Origin: VSJD01 sp964617825
GTDB taxonomy: Bacteria; Verrucomicrobiota; Kiritimatiellia; JAAZAB01
NCBI GenBank assembly: GCA_964617825.1
Contig: CAZTWL010000006.1
Span: 62,001-126,000 of the forward strand
DNA: 64,000 nt
Direction: 5' to 3'
This document shows positions 9,246 through 18,404 of the stretch, piece by piece. The first letter of the stretch is position 1. Each line of letters opens with the position of its first letter. The notes below the pieces were generated by a model. That model ran no database searches and was not told the origin of the DNA. It saw only the letters and a list, made by a program, of their open reading frames with translations. The position numbers and the translations under genes are program-made.

Positions 9246-9584
9246 ATGGCGGAGAAATGGACGCAGGAATTACGAAGGATTGCTTTTGCGCGTTTAGCCA
9301 TGGAGTTTGGCTCGCAATATTGGGATAAAAACAAGACAGAACTATCCTTCCCAAAACTTACGACTGAGGATGAGGTGTTGGAGCAGATTGCCCGGTACCT
9401 CACATGGTTCACTGGCGAGACGTTTACGGGCAAGAACGTCAACGCACAACTCGCATGGGCAAAGACTGAGCAAAAGCAGGTCATGAAGACCCAGACCAAA
9501 CAGTTCGTCCTGTGCCAGGCGGCAGCCTATGAGGTTGGTTTGATTCGCAACCAACCCGCACGTGCGACGACTATTGGTGTATGA
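9246..9584 (+). CDS. Unknown 112-residue protein of the defence-like locus
   Basis: AAGGAGG at 9232-9238, seven bases before the ATG, supports this gene. It lies between the helicase and methyltransferase genes in the same direction. The product is soluble, without signal or membrane segments, and has a Trp/Phe/Tyr-rich middle (RYLTWFTGETFTGKNVNAQLAW). I do not recognise a family. Its position suggests an accessory or specificity role in the locus, which is inference only. Confidence 0.6.
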   Translation: MAEKWTQELRRIAFARLAMEFGSQYWDKNKTELSFPKLTTEDEVLEQIARYLTWFTGETFTGKNVNAQLAWAKTEQKQVMKTQTKQFVLCQAAAYEVGLIRNQPARATTIGV

Positions 9585-9638
9585 TGCTTTGGCAATATAA
9601 GCTTTCAGGATTTCTTCGAAATCGGAGTGGATACATTC

Positions 9639-12600
9639 ATGAACAAAGCCACCGCCCGTGAACTCCTTCGCCAGTTTGACTTCAAAGCGCTCTTCCTCAA
9701 CGAACTCGGCTGGGACGATCACGACGGCTCGCTGCCCCTCAAGGTCGGCGAGGATACTGTCACATTGACCGCGGTCGCCGAGAAGCGCGGCATGGCGGCT
9801 TACCTTTGCGTCGTGCCCGGACAGAGGCGATCCTACGACTACCAGACGCGCTGCAAGATCGAAATCCAACTCGCCAAGAGCGTCCGCGAGCATCTGGTCA
9901 TTTACGCCGATCCCAACCGTCGCTTCCAGACCTGGCAGTGGGTTAAACGTGAGCCCGGCAAACCTATCGCCCGCCGCGAGCACACGCTCACCGCCAACCA
10001 ATCCGGTGAGGCTCTTCTCCAGAAAATTGAAGCCCTGGAGGTCAAGATCGAGGAAGAGGATCAACTCACTCTCGTCGGCATCACCGCGCGTGCACGCCAG
10101 GCATTCGACGTGGACCGCGTCACCAAGCGCTTCTACGACCGCTTCAAGACCGAGCACGCCGCCTTCCTCAAACAGATTGAAGGCATTGGCGACGAAGACG
10201 AGTGCGAATGGTACGCATCGATCATGCTCAATCGTCTCAAGTTTGTGTACTTCATTCAGAAGAAGGGTTTCCTCGACCAGGACAAGGACTACCTGCGCAA
10301 CCGTCTTGCCATGGTCCAGAAGACCCGACCAAAGACGAAATTCCTCACTTTCTACCGAGCTTTTCTATTGAAGCTCTTCCACGACGGCCTCGGCCGCAAG
10401 GAACGCAGTCCCGAGCTGCACAAACTTCTCGGCACTGTGCCATATCTGAATGGCGGTATCTTTGCCGTCCACCCTCTGGAGGAGAAATACACCGGGATTG
10501 ATATCCCGGACAAAGCCTTCGAAAAAGTTTTTGCTTTTTTTGACCAATACCGCTGGCATTTGGACGAGCGTCCCCTCCGTGCCGACGACGAGATCAACCC
10601 CGATGTTCTCGGCTACATCTTCGAAAAGTACATCAACCAGAAGCAGATGGGGGCCTACTACACCAAGGAAGATATTACCGAGTACATCGCCAAGAACTGC
10701 ATCGTTCCCTTCATCCTCGACCGCGTCGAAACAGACCTCAAGAAGAAACCGGACGCCTTCCGCGCCCTTTTCCAACTGTTGGCCGCCGATCCTGACCGCT
10801 ACATCTACGATCCCGTTAAACACGGCGTTGTGCTACCGCTACCGCCCGAGATCGAAAAGGGTGTGGATACGAAGAAGCCGAATCTTATGGAACGCCGCGC
10901 TGCCTGGAATAAACCCGCCTCATCCGAGTATGCCCTTCCGACCGAGATCTGGCGTGAGGTCGTCGCCCGTCGTCAGCGCTGTGCCGAGTTGCGAACTCGC
11001 CTTTCCGCCATTATGCCCGATGCCGCCCAATCATTCACAGCAAACGAACTGATCACCCTCAATCTGAACATTCGCCAGTTTGCCCAGGACTGCATCGAGA
11101 ACGCCGCCACCCCGGACGTCCTCTGGGCGTTCTGGCAGGCCATCGAACAGATCACTGTCCTCGACCCCACCTGCGGATCAGGTGCATTTCTGTTTGCGGC
11201 TGTCAACGTGCTGGAACCGCTCTACGAAGCTTGCCTGGACCGTATGAAGGCGTTTATGCTCGAATGGCGCCAATCTATCAAGGCACCGTACCCCAACTTC
11301 TACAACAAATTCGACGCCGTCATTGCGCGCGTCGAAAAACACGCCAACGAAAAGTATTTTATCTTCAAGTCCATTATCATTCGCAATCTCTACGGCGTCG
11401 ACATCATGGATGAGGCTGTCGAGATCTGCAAACTACGTCTATTTCTTAAACTTGCTGCCCAGATCGAGCCTGATTATTCTCAAGAGAATCTTGGTATAGA
11501 GCCCCTGCCGGACATTGATTTCAATGTCCGCGCTGGCAACACGCTAGTTGGCTTTGCCACGGAGAAACAAGCCGAGGAAGTCATCCGACAGGATCTGTTG
11601 GCCTACAACACCGTTTGGCCGGAGGTTCAGCGTGATGTCAAAGAGATCGCGGAGATGTTTGCCTTGTTTCGGCAGCAACAGACAGACCTGGGTGGTGCAG
11701 TATGCTCAGAAGATAAAGCGCGTCTTCGCAAACGTATTACGCCTCTTGAGGCGCGACTCAATCAGTATCTAGCAGATGCTTACGACATCAACACGAAGGC
11801 TGCCGTCAAGGAGTGGGTTTCAAAGCACAAACCCTTCCACTGGTTTATCGAGTTTTATGCCATTATTTCGAGTGGTGGATTCTGTGTGGTCATAGGTAAC
11901 CCTCCTTATGTGGAGTGCCATAAGAACACCAAAGGGACAATTGCCCTTGTGGATGAATACAAGACGCACGATACCGCGAACCTATATCCGTTTATAGTGG
12001 AGCGTTCCACGCATCTCGTGCGGCCCCGCGGCAGTCTCGGTGTCATTCTACCCCTCAGCGCATTCTGTACTCAGAGAATGGAACCTCTCGTTTCGCTCAT
12101 CGTCGAACTTCCTGGTGACAAGTGGATCTCCCACTTCGGGTGGCGACCGGCTACACTCTTTAGTGGTGTTAACATCCCCCTGTCAATTATACTCTGCTTA
12201 CCGCACTCAGGTTCACGGCTGTATACCACGACCTTCCAAAAATGGTACCAAGAAGCCCGTGATTACTTATTTTCACTGATCCAATACGCCGACACCGAAG
12301 GATTTGTTCAGAACAAATACGTCATCCCTAAGATCGGCAACTCTACGGAACAGTCCATTCTTCGCAAGGCCTTCTCGCAAGGTAAGACTGTTGCCGCTTA
12401 CCTCGCCGGTGGGAAACAAGGCGCGACATTATACTACCGGAATACAGGTGGGCTCTATTGGCGGATCATCACCGACTTCCAACCATTGTTTGAACTAGAT
12501 CACACGAGAATGGCCTCAAGCACGGAGTCAACACTCATCCTCCGCGATACCAAAGCCCTTAGTGCAATAACCGCGGTCCTTAATACCAACTTCTTCTGGC

Positions 12601-12953
12601 TCTACTACGTAGTCTATTCCTCGTTCCACCACGTAAATCCTATCGACATTCTCACCGTACCGATCGATCTTGAAAGCGTTTCGCCAGATCTGTTGAAGAA
12701 GCTCTGTGACTGTGAGCGGAGACTCATGGATGACCTTAAGGCCAAAAGTCAGATACGACTCCGCTGCCACAAGGGTGGCAACGAGAGCAGTGCCCAGACG
12801 TTCTTCCCCTCCAGATCCAAACCACTCGTCGACGCCACGGACATCGTCGTGGCTATGCACTATGGGTTTTCCCCGCACGAACTAGACTACATTCTCAACT
12901 ACGACATCAAATACAGGACGGTAGGCACGGCCGACGAGGAGGAAGACGAATGA
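9639..12953 (+). CDS. Eco57I-type N6-adenine DNA methyltransferase
   Basis: This is a protein of about 1104 residues with the SAM-binding motif I as LDPTCGSGAF at 508-517 and the catalytic motif IV as NPPY at 754-757. NPPY marks amino-methyltransferases that modify adenine N6. The long N-terminal part (FDFKALFLNELGWD at the start) and the long C-terminal part resemble type IIG/Eco57I-like and PglX/DrmMI-like enzymes, where the C-terminus recognises the DNA sequence. No clear PD-(D/E)xK motif was seen in the N-terminal region, so it may be methylation-only, with cutting left to partners. The ATG at 9639 is preferred; a GTG at 9627 sits on top of the GGAG. Its TGA overlaps the ATG of the HNH gene by 4 bases (ATGA), so the two are translationally coupled. 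Confidence 0.85.
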   Translation: MNKATARELLRQFDFKALFLNELGWDDHDGSLPLKVGEDTVTLTAVAEKRGMAAYLCVVPGQRRSYDYQTRCKIEIQLAKSVREHLVIYADPNRRFQTWQWVKREPGKPIARREHTLTANQSGEALLQKIEALEVKIEEEDQLTLVGITARARQAFDVDRVTKRFYDRFKTEHAAFLKQIEGIGDEDECEWYASIMLNRLKFVYFIQKKGFLDQDKDYLRNRLAMVQKTRPKTKFLTFYRAFLLKLFHDGLGRKERSPELHKLLGTVPYLNGGIFAVHPLEEKYTGIDIPDKAFEKVFAFFDQYRWHLDERPLRADDEINPDVLGYIFEKYINQKQMGAYYTKEDITEYIAKNCIVPFILDRVETDLKKKPDAFRALFQLLAADPDRYIYDPVKHGVVLPLPPEIEKGVDTKKPNLMERRAAWNKPASSEYALPTEIWREVVARRQRCAELRTRLSAIMPDAAQSFTANELITLNLNIRQFAQDCIENAATPDVLWAFWQAIEQITVLDPTCGSGAFLFAAVNVLEPLYEACLDRMKAFMLEWRQSIKAPYPNFYNKFDAVIARVEKHANEKYFIFKSIIIRNLYGVDIMDEAVEICKLRLFLKLAAQIEPDYSQENLGIEPLPDIDFNVRAGNTLVGFATEKQAEEVIRQDLLAYNTVWPEVQRDVKEIAEMFALFRQQQTDLGGAVCSEDKARLRKRITPLEARLNQYLADAYDINTKAAVKEWVSKHKPFHWFIEFYAIISSGGFCVVIGNPPYVECHKNTKGTIALVDEYKTHDTANLYPFIVERSTHLVRPRGSLGVILPLSAFCTQRMEPLVSLIVELPGDKWISHFGWRPATLFSGVNIPLSIILCLPHSGSRLYTTTFQKWYQEARDYLFSLIQYADTEGFVQNKYVIPKIGNSTEQSILRKAFSQGKTVAAYLAGGKQGATLYYRNTGGLYWRIITDFQPLFELDHTRMASSTESTLILRDTKALSAITAVLNTNFFWLYYVVYSSFHHVNPIDILTVPIDLESVSPDLLKKLCDCERRLMDDLKAKSQIRLRCHKGGNESSAQTFFPSRSKPLVDATDIVVAMHYGFSPHELDYILNYDIKYRTVGTADEEEDE

Positions 12954-13726
12954 AAAAGGCACTGTGGAAAGCACTTGCAGCGGTTACTGCGAAGAAGAAG
13001 ACAAACTACACCGAATCAGAACTGATTCTCCCAGCCTTGAGGCTCTTGGCTGGTCGCACTACCCCCGTTACGACATCCGACTTGATCGCCCAACTGGAGG
13101 CCGATCTTCGTCCCAAAGGTCACGACGCAGAACTGATCCAAGGCCGCAATGACACCTACTTTAGTCAGAAGGTACGGAACCTCAAGTCACACGATTCATT
13201 GAAGCGCCTGAGACTCGCGAAACACCATGCAGGGAAGTGGCAGATTACAGAAAGCGGTAGGGACTTCCTTGCAAACAGCACATTGCATGTTGAAAGCATG
13301 CTGAATCAAGGCTTTAGACCCCGGTGCCTGAGCAGACGTGATCAGTTTGACTACTCCAAGCTTGTCATAGAGGAGGGAGCAAGCATTCCTACTTTAGGTC
13401 AGGCACGCAAGAGAAGCGACAGATTGAAGGCTATCGCCATTTCATCTTTCAAAAGAGACAACAAAGGGCGCGTATTCTGCACCGTGTGCGACTTTGACTT
13501 CGCCCGCAAGTACGGTTCTCACGGACGAGGCTTCATCGAAGTACATCATCTGGATCCCATCTTTGAGAAAGATGTGCGGGGAGAAAAGGTTCAACTGCTA
13601 AAGGCTCTGACCAGAGTCACACTTGTCTGCTCTAATTGTCATCGTATGATTCACCGCCGCAAAGGACACATGCTTGGGATAACAGCATTGAAGAAGCTTG
13701 TCTTGGCGCATAAGTGCAAGTCGTAG
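12950..13726 (+). CDS. HNH endonuclease with winged-helix N-terminus
   Basis: The 258-residue protein overlaps the methyltransferase gene by ATGA. Residues 5-105 look like a winged-helix (Mrr-N-like) DNA-binding region: LILPALRLLAGRTTPVTTSD, then SLKRLRLAKHHAGKWQITESG. The C-terminal part is an McrA-type HNH nuclease with CTVCDF, HGRGFIEVHHLDPI, and then LVCSNCHRMIHRRKG. The two CxxC pairs hold a structural zinc and the HH...N...H set forms the metal site. It is a good candidate for the cutting subunit of a restriction system built with the coupled methyltransferase. Whether it cuts unmodified or modified DNA cannot be told. Confidence 0.8.
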   Translation: MKKALWKALAAVTAKKKTNYTESELILPALRLLAGRTTPVTTSDLIAQLEADLRPKGHDAELIQGRNDTYFSQKVRNLKSHDSLKRLRLAKHHAGKWQITESGRDFLANSTLHVESMLNQGFRPRCLSRRDQFDYSKLVIEEGASIPTLGQARKRSDRLKAIAISSFKRDNKGRVFCTVCDFDFARKYGSHGRGFIEVHHLDPIFEKDVRGEKVQLLKALTRVTLVCSNCHRMIHRRKGHMLGITALKKLVLAHKCKS

Positions 13727-13775
13727 CCGAACGCAGGTATCCTCACTGAAAATAGGAAAGCGGACTAGCCAACGC

Positions 13776-14372
13776 ATGAAGACACTGCGCACAGCCGGGA
13801 ACTATATCCTTCTCAACCGTCCCAAGATCGCCCTGTACTGTTCCGCCAAGTGCCCGGGCAAACTGATCCTGGACACTTACGACCTCGCCAAGCAGTGCCG
13901 GGAAAAGGGTGTCACGGTCATTAGCGGCTTTCATTCCCCGATGGAGGAGGAGTGCCTCCGTATCTTGCTCCGCTCGACGCATCCGGTAATCTGGTGCCTT
14001 GCCCGCAGCATGCTTAAACGCATTCCCACAAAGCCCGTTGATTGCCGCGCCGCAGTCGCCGAAGGTCGCCTCTTGATCGTATCACCATTTAAAGATACCG
14101 TTCGCCATATCACGGCCAAAACCGCTATGGCCCGTAACCGATTCGTCGCTGAAAAGGCATCTGCTGTTGTTGTCGCCCACGCTGCCCCCGGCAGCAAGAT
14201 CGAAGCCCTCAGCCTGGAACTACTTGCCGTTGGCAAGCCTCTCTACACCTTTGACCACCCCGCCAATGCAGTCCTTCTCACTCAAGGCGCAAGAGATATA
14301 CGTCAACTTAACCTCGCGGAATTTGCATACATGAGAGGTAAGGTGACCTGCTCCCCAAAAACTGATCCATGA
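13776..14372 (+). CDS. DprA/SMF-like nucleotide-binding protein
   Basis: This is a 198-residue Rossmann-fold protein of the DprA (SMF) superfamily. It shows GVTVISGFHSPME, then LLIVSPF, TAKTAMARNRFVAEKASAVVVAHAAPGSK and the terminal AVGKPLYTFDHPAN. Compared with true DprA (about 300-380 residues) it lacks the N-terminal SAM domain and the C-terminal winged helix. Stand-alone DprA-like proteins occur in defence loci (general knowledge). Its start is 49 bases after the HNH gene; the ribosome binding site is weak. Downstream, bases 14371-14546 hold an open frame ending DLARRVPLPEALARSLVFDLRRFW that I cannot name. Confidence 0.65.
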   Translation: MKTLRTAGNYILLNRPKIALYCSAKCPGKLILDTYDLAKQCREKGVTVISGFHSPMEEECLRILLRSTHPVIWCLARSMLKRIPTKPVDCRAAVAEGRLLIVSPFKDTVRHITAKTAMARNRFVAEKASAVVVAHAAPGSKIEALSLELLAVGKPLYTFDHPANAVLLTQGARDIRQLNLAEFAYMRGKVTCSPKTDP

Positions 14373-14608
14373 CAGAAGAGAGTCCTCCGGTACCGCGTTG
14401 TCAAAGATCGGGAGCCGTGGTTTCAGATCATAATGAGCCAGAAGTTCGAGTTTGACGAAAAGACCGCAGCGGATCTGGCCCGTCGGGTTCCGCTACCAGA
14501 AGCCCTGGCCCGGTCGCTTGTCTTTGACCTTCGGCGATTTTGGTAGCGGTCAGGTCTTAAGCCGGGATTTCAATGGGGACACTCGGCAGGGCATAAGCCT
14601 GCCATAGC

Positions 14609-16072
14609 CTAACTATTCAAGTCAGAGGCCGTTTTCAACCTGCGCAAAATATCAATCAATCCCCCGGTGTCCTGCCCGCAATACTTTAACAGTTGTTTCC
14701 GCACCTTCTGCCTTTCCTGTTGGGGCACGTCGCCGAACGTCACCCGCATGAATTCATCGGCGGCAACGGAACCGCCGGCAATTTCCATGTTGGCATAAGA
14801 TCGGTCCGTTATGGCTGGCATTACCCGCTTTAGTGAATTGCTGCCATACTGATTAGGATGATGATAGTCCGCTTTTCTAAAGGGCGCAATCAAATCCTTA
14901 ATGCGTGGCAGAGCCCGGTTGATCCACGGGCGATGTTCAGGAAACGCCTGGGCCATTTGATCCAGCATGGATTTCTCGAATGCCATATTAAACGCCAAGA
15001 TGGTGGCGGAATTGCCAATATGCTGCTTCAAGTTCGACAGCAATGCCGGCCGGGGATCGTGCCTGCCTTCCGCTAGAAATTCATGATGGACCGGTTGCGC
15101 TTTAAGTCCCGATAGGATGTGCAGCGAATACTGGAAGGGGATCTGCTGAAAAGGCTTGGTGCCGTCGTAGAGGGGGATTGCCGTATTGAATGACTCAAAA
15201 TCCAGAAACCGGATCGGATATTCAAGATCAGCCAGGAACTCCCTGATTGCTTCGGGATTAATATGCGGCTTGCGGGTCTTCACGCATTTGATCTGGATGC
15301 GCTGGTAAAGGCTTAATGTTGTGTTGGCGGGAATATCCCGGATATGAAGAATGCCTTTTTCCATAAATTCAAAGGCCCTGGCGCCGATCCGGTGTAAGTC
15401 AAAAACGTTATGTTTAGGGAGAAAGGCCCAGCATTGATCCTGGAACGGGCAGGCATAAGGCGAACTACAATGCGGGCCGACACGAATGTTAGGACATTTG
15501 GTATCCAGAGCCTTGATCATGACCGCAACCGATTTGGGCACGTCGCGAATCAACTCAGATACCTCCTTGGATATCAGGTTTACGTTGAATAGTTTGCTAA
15601 CCTTGATCGGTCCATTCTTGACATAATCACTGTTTATTGTGGCAATCCGACATTGACGGACAGGCAGGCCGGATTTGTCGCAAACGTATTTCTGAAACGC
15701 AACGTCCTGATAATAGCAGTCTTTTATTTTTGCCGATGATTTGACCTCCACTATATCCCATCCACCCCGGACTGGTGCCAGGATGTCGATCTGGGCATAC
15801 AGGTTGCCCGAGCCAATCGCCGCCTCATAAATGGGCTTCCGTTGAGTTAATGCGGCCTGGGTAGCTTTGATCCGGTCCGATATGCTCGATGTCGTATCAA
15901 TCGCTATGCCGTCGGGGAATAGATTGCGGGCGCATAGGCCGACTTCCTGGCCGGCCATAAGGATTTTCTGGCGGGCAGCATCATAGACTATCAGCTCGGG
16001 CCGATGGATCCGATTCCACAGGTATTTGAGACACTGTAATCCGGCCATGTAGCTGCTTTTGGATATATGCAT
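14609..16072 (-). CDS. DUF2779 protein: Cas4-like Fe-S nuclease fused to DEDD exonuclease
   Basis: This is a 487-residue protein that converges on the defence-like gene set. The N-terminal part fits a PD-(D/E)XK nuclease: Asp96 (QIDIL) and E109-x-K111 (VEVKSS). Cys14, Cys202, Cys208 and Cys214 are spaced as in the Fe-S cluster of Cas4/AddB nucleases. The second half begins a DnaQ/RNase-H-like exonuclease with D291-x-E293 (FLDFESF); IGNSATILAFN further on fits a later DEDD motif. This is the DUF2779 architecture. It probably degrades single-stranded DNA or RNA ends; targets are unknown. The start is taken at the ATG at 16072 (MHISKSSYMAGLQC), normal for the family. Confidence 0.75.
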   Translation of the reverse strand: MHISKSSYMAGLQCLKYLWNRIHRPELIVYDAARQKILMAGQEVGLCARNLFPDGIAIDTTSSISDRIKATQAALTQRKPIYEAAIGSGNLYAQIDILAPVRGGWDIVEVKSSAKIKDCYYQDVAFQKYVCDKSGLPVRQCRIATINSDYVKNGPIKVSKLFNVNLISKEVSELIRDVPKSVAVMIKALDTKCPNIRVGPHCSSPYACPFQDQCWAFLPKHNVFDLHRIGARAFEFMEKGILHIRDIPANTTLSLYQRIQIKCVKTRKPHINPEAIREFLADLEYPIRFLDFESFNTAIPLYDGTKPFQQIPFQYSLHILSGLKAQPVHHEFLAEGRHDPRPALLSNLKQHIGNSATILAFNMAFEKSMLDQMAQAFPEHRPWINRALPRIKDLIAPFRKADYHHPNQYGSNSLKRVMPAITDRSYANMEIAGGSVAADEFMRVTFGDVPQQERQKVRKQLLKYCGQDTGGLIDILRRLKTASDLNS

Positions 16073-16205
16073 ATCAGGATTCCTTTATGCTTTTAGCATG
16101 GTGTTACCTCCGATTCAATTACAGCTTAACGGAGTTGATCTGTCTTCTTCAGAATACGAAGATTTTATCCGGATATCCTCCTGGCCTTGATTATTATTTC
16201 TTAAA

Positions 16206-16748
16206 CTACAAGCATCCATTTATAACCCTGAGAATAACCCATCGCTCTTGCATGTCATCCCAGTAATGCAGGCTGAAACGCAACGCCGGATATTGCTTTG
16301 AGACCTGTTGTAACCATGGATATGGCGGACTCCACGGCGTTTTGAATTTATAAAATAACCGACGCTTGGATTCGCGAACAAGCTTGGATTCAGACGTGTC
16401 CCATTTGCAACCCCAATGCTTTATGCACCAGGGAATAATCGGATCCTCATAATCATTGTCGCCCACTTTAACGTATGGCTTTTTGGTAACCGCCAAGGGA
16501 ACCGGCACCAATCGGTCAAAACTCAGGTCAACGACCACAGGCTTGGATCCCTTTCTCCCAGACTGATGATTGTCATCTCTTTCTTTTATTTGGTAAAAAG
16601 AATTGCTTGTCCAAGCCGCCTTGGTTGTTTTGAGACGATTATAATTTGTTTTTGCAGAGAAATATGAATCCCTGTTTTGGGCCCTAAACGTTGCAATATC
16701 TTGTGCAGGCCCAACAATATATAATTTATTACGCACCCAGTTTGGCAT
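16206..16748 (-). CDS. YubB/DUF1281 ferredoxin-like-fold protein
   Basis: The product begins MPNWVRNKLYIVG, the signature start of the DUF1281/YubB (Api92-like) family found on plasmids and phages. I use this ATG at 16748 and not upstream in-frame ATGs. The protein has 180 residues and ends in a WDDMQERW segment that fits the family's conserved aromatic end. Function is unknown in the family. The gene starts four bases after the zinc-ribbon gene, in one leftward operon that shares its control region with the WYL regulator. Confidence 0.7.
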   Translation of the reverse strand: MPNWVRNKLYIVGPAQDIATFRAQNRDSYFSAKTNYNRLKTTKAAWTSNSFYQIKERDDNHQSGRKGSKPVVVDLSFDRLVPVPLAVTKKPYVKVGDNDYEDPIIPWCIKHWGCKWDTSESKLVRESKRRLFYKFKTPWSPPYPWLQQVSKQYPALRFSLHYWDDMQERWVILRVINGCL

Positions 16749-16752
16749 GATG

Positions 16753-17115
16753 TTATTCATCCTGCTTTTCATCTTCGATCCTTGCAACAGGCACGTCGAC
16801 AATCGTTATTGTGTCGGTGCCAAAAGTGGACAGAATCGGGACGAACATCGGCGCTACACGCCATTCTTCTATAACAGGGTCGGCAGCCTGGATCATTGCA
16901 CGCACCTGCATGCGCTTGAGCAGCCACCTGCTATGGCACCTGGCACATTCAATCACTTTCCCGACAGCCTCCGATGCCGTATCAGCCTCCTCGCAATTAG
17001 AAACCTGGTATTCCTGATTGCTGGGGCATTGCTTGCATCCTATGGCTATGACCACGATGTTACCGCTCAGTTCTTCCTGCTCTTCCTTTGCCGGTTGCAG
17101 CCTGTTCGTTTGCAT
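16753..17115 (-). CDS. Small Cys-rich (zinc-ribbon-like) protein
   Basis: This 120-residue protein has C-x2-C (GCKQCPS), a lone Cys and a second C-x2-C (IECARCHSRW), which could hold one zinc ion. The start at 17115 (MQTNRLQ) is set by GGGGAGG five bases upstream; the in-frame ATG at 17130 would bury that site. It is the first gene of the leftward operon with the YubB-like gene. No family is recognised. Confidence 0.6.
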   Translation of the reverse strand: MQTNRLQPAKEEQEELSGNIVVIAIGCKQCPSNQEYQVSNCEEADTASEAVGKVIECARCHSRWLLKRMQVRAMIQAADPVIEEWRVAPMFVPILSTFGTDTITIVDVPVARIEDEKQDE

Positions 17116-17205
17116 AATACCTCCCCTCATTTATTGGTTTTATTTTCGGTTAATTCATGCTTACATCGCCGAATAATGAGTATTTCTTTTTTTCTGCGGC
17201 CAATG

Positions 17206-17265
17206 TAGCATGGGACATAGGACAAACATCGTCCTAAGCAAATAATAATTGGATTTATTTTTATG
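17206..17265. promoter_or_regulatory. Control region 1 with TAGGAC...GTCCTA palindrome
   Basis: Between the diverging zinc-ribbon operon and WYL gene lies a 60-base block, running from TAGCATGGGACATAGGAC to the WYL start codon. It contains a perfect inverted repeat TAGGAC-N7-GTCCTA at 17218-17236. A second copy of the block (about 80 percent identical by eye) lies at 19088-19145. The WYL protein itself is the likely binder (inference). Confidence 0.6.
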
Positions 17266-18243
17266 TCGGATCCCAAGTTCAAACCCCAGTTTCGAAGACT
17301 TCAATTCATCGATGAGCAGATCCGGGCGGGTAAATACCCCAATTGCTTCCAGATGGGCAAAGAGCAGGAGGTCAGCTATAAGACCATCCAGCGGGATATT
17401 GATTACATGAAATATGAGCTGGGGGCGCCCATTGAATACGACAAGGTCAAACGCGGCTTCCGTTACACCGATAACACCTGGTTTCTTAAATCTGTTCTAC
17501 TGTCAGAAGGTGAGCTTTTTGCCATGCTGGTGGGCTCCCAGGCCATGACGATGTACCGGGGTATGCCGGTAGCCAAGGAGCTGGAGGCGATATTCGGTAA
17601 GTTGGCGGCCTGTCTGCCAGATAAATTGACCGTTTCGCCCGAGCTGATCTATTCACGGTTCACGTTCAGTGGGCCGCCGGCCAAGGTAATCCGCGAGGAT
17701 GTCTGGAAAGGGGTAGTGCGGGGCTTGATGAACCAGCGCGAACTGGAAATACGCTATCAATCACTCCACGCGCAACAGCCCAAAACGCATGCAGTCCAGC
17801 CCTGCCACCTGGCCAATCTGGATGGTGAATGGTATTTGTTCGCCTATGACCCCAAGCACAAGGAAATTGTCCAGTATTCCGTCGGACGGATTGAATCGGT
17901 CACGGTGAGCGAACGCACGTTCACGCTTCCGGCAACCGTCAACATGGGAAAGTTGCTGGCCGATCGTTTTGGCCGGTTTATACACAGCGAGAAATATAAG
18001 CCGATTGTCGTCCGGCTGCTTTTTGATGCGAAGCTGGCCGCCTATATTTCGGAAAAGACCTGGCATCCCGGGCAAACACTCAAGCCCCGGCGCGGAGGCG
18101 CGGTAGAATTATGCCTGCCGGTGCCGGCTGTCCGGGACGTGAGGCCCTGGATTATGAGTTTTGGTTCGAAGGTCAAGGTCCTGGCGCCGAAATCACTGGC
18201 CGAAGCGATCAGGCAGGAACATTATCAGGCTGCAAAGGTATAA
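17263..18243 (+). CDS. WYL-domain transcriptional regulator
   Basis: The 326-residue protein has an N-terminal winged helix (RRLQFIDEQIRAGKYPNC, then VSYKTIQRDIDYMKYELGAP) and a central WYL domain with DGEWYLFAYD and the YSVGRIESV strand, followed by a C-terminal extension (WCX-like). WYL proteins sense nucleic acids or nucleotides and control defence systems such as BREX and CBASS (BrxR/CapW, established). The gene starts inside a palindromic control block found twice in the region, so it probably regulates itself and its neighbours. It lies 3 kb from the nuclease and methyltransferase genes, fitting a defence island. Confidence 0.85.
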   Translation: MSDPKFKPQFRRLQFIDEQIRAGKYPNCFQMGKEQEVSYKTIQRDIDYMKYELGAPIEYDKVKRGFRYTDNTWFLKSVLLSEGELFAMLVGSQAMTMYRGMPVAKELEAIFGKLAACLPDKLTVSPELIYSRFTFSGPPAKVIREDVWKGVVRGLMNQRELEIRYQSLHAQQPKTHAVQPCHLANLDGEWYLFAYDPKHKEIVQYSVGRIESVTVSERTFTLPATVNMGKLLADRFGRFIHSEKYKPIVVRLLFDAKLAAYISEKTWHPGQTLKPRRGGAVELCLPVPAVRDVRPWIMSFGSKVKVLAPKSLAEAIRQEHYQAAKV

Positions 18244-18248
18244 TAAAT

Positions 18249-18404
18249 CTAGTGAGAAATAGCATTAAGAGCTTTCTGAGCCTCTGCTTCTCCCTGCTTG
18301 GCTGCCTTTTGAAACTATTTCACGACCTTGGCTATATCCTGAAGTATCCCGTCGCCGTTCGCATAACATAACCCAGGATTATTTTGCACTCCTGCATCTC
18401 CCTG
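18249..18404 (-). pseudogene. Detached 3' end of the Sel1-repeat gene
   Basis: Past the frameshift in the adjacent gene, the minus strand still encodes Sel1 repeat sequence in another frame: AKQGDAGVQNNPGLCYANGD, an in-frame TAG, then FQKAAKQGEAEAQKALNAIS and a TAG at 18249. Comparison with the intact repeats shows that ten bases (CAGAAGGCAG) are missing just before, which explains the shift. Confidence 0.75.

Noticed and set aside
5597..14372. Calling the locus class 1 DISARM
   Set aside because: The helicase-methyltransferase pair is similar in kind, but DrmA, DrmB and a separate DrmC are not present and HNH and DprA-like genes are extra.
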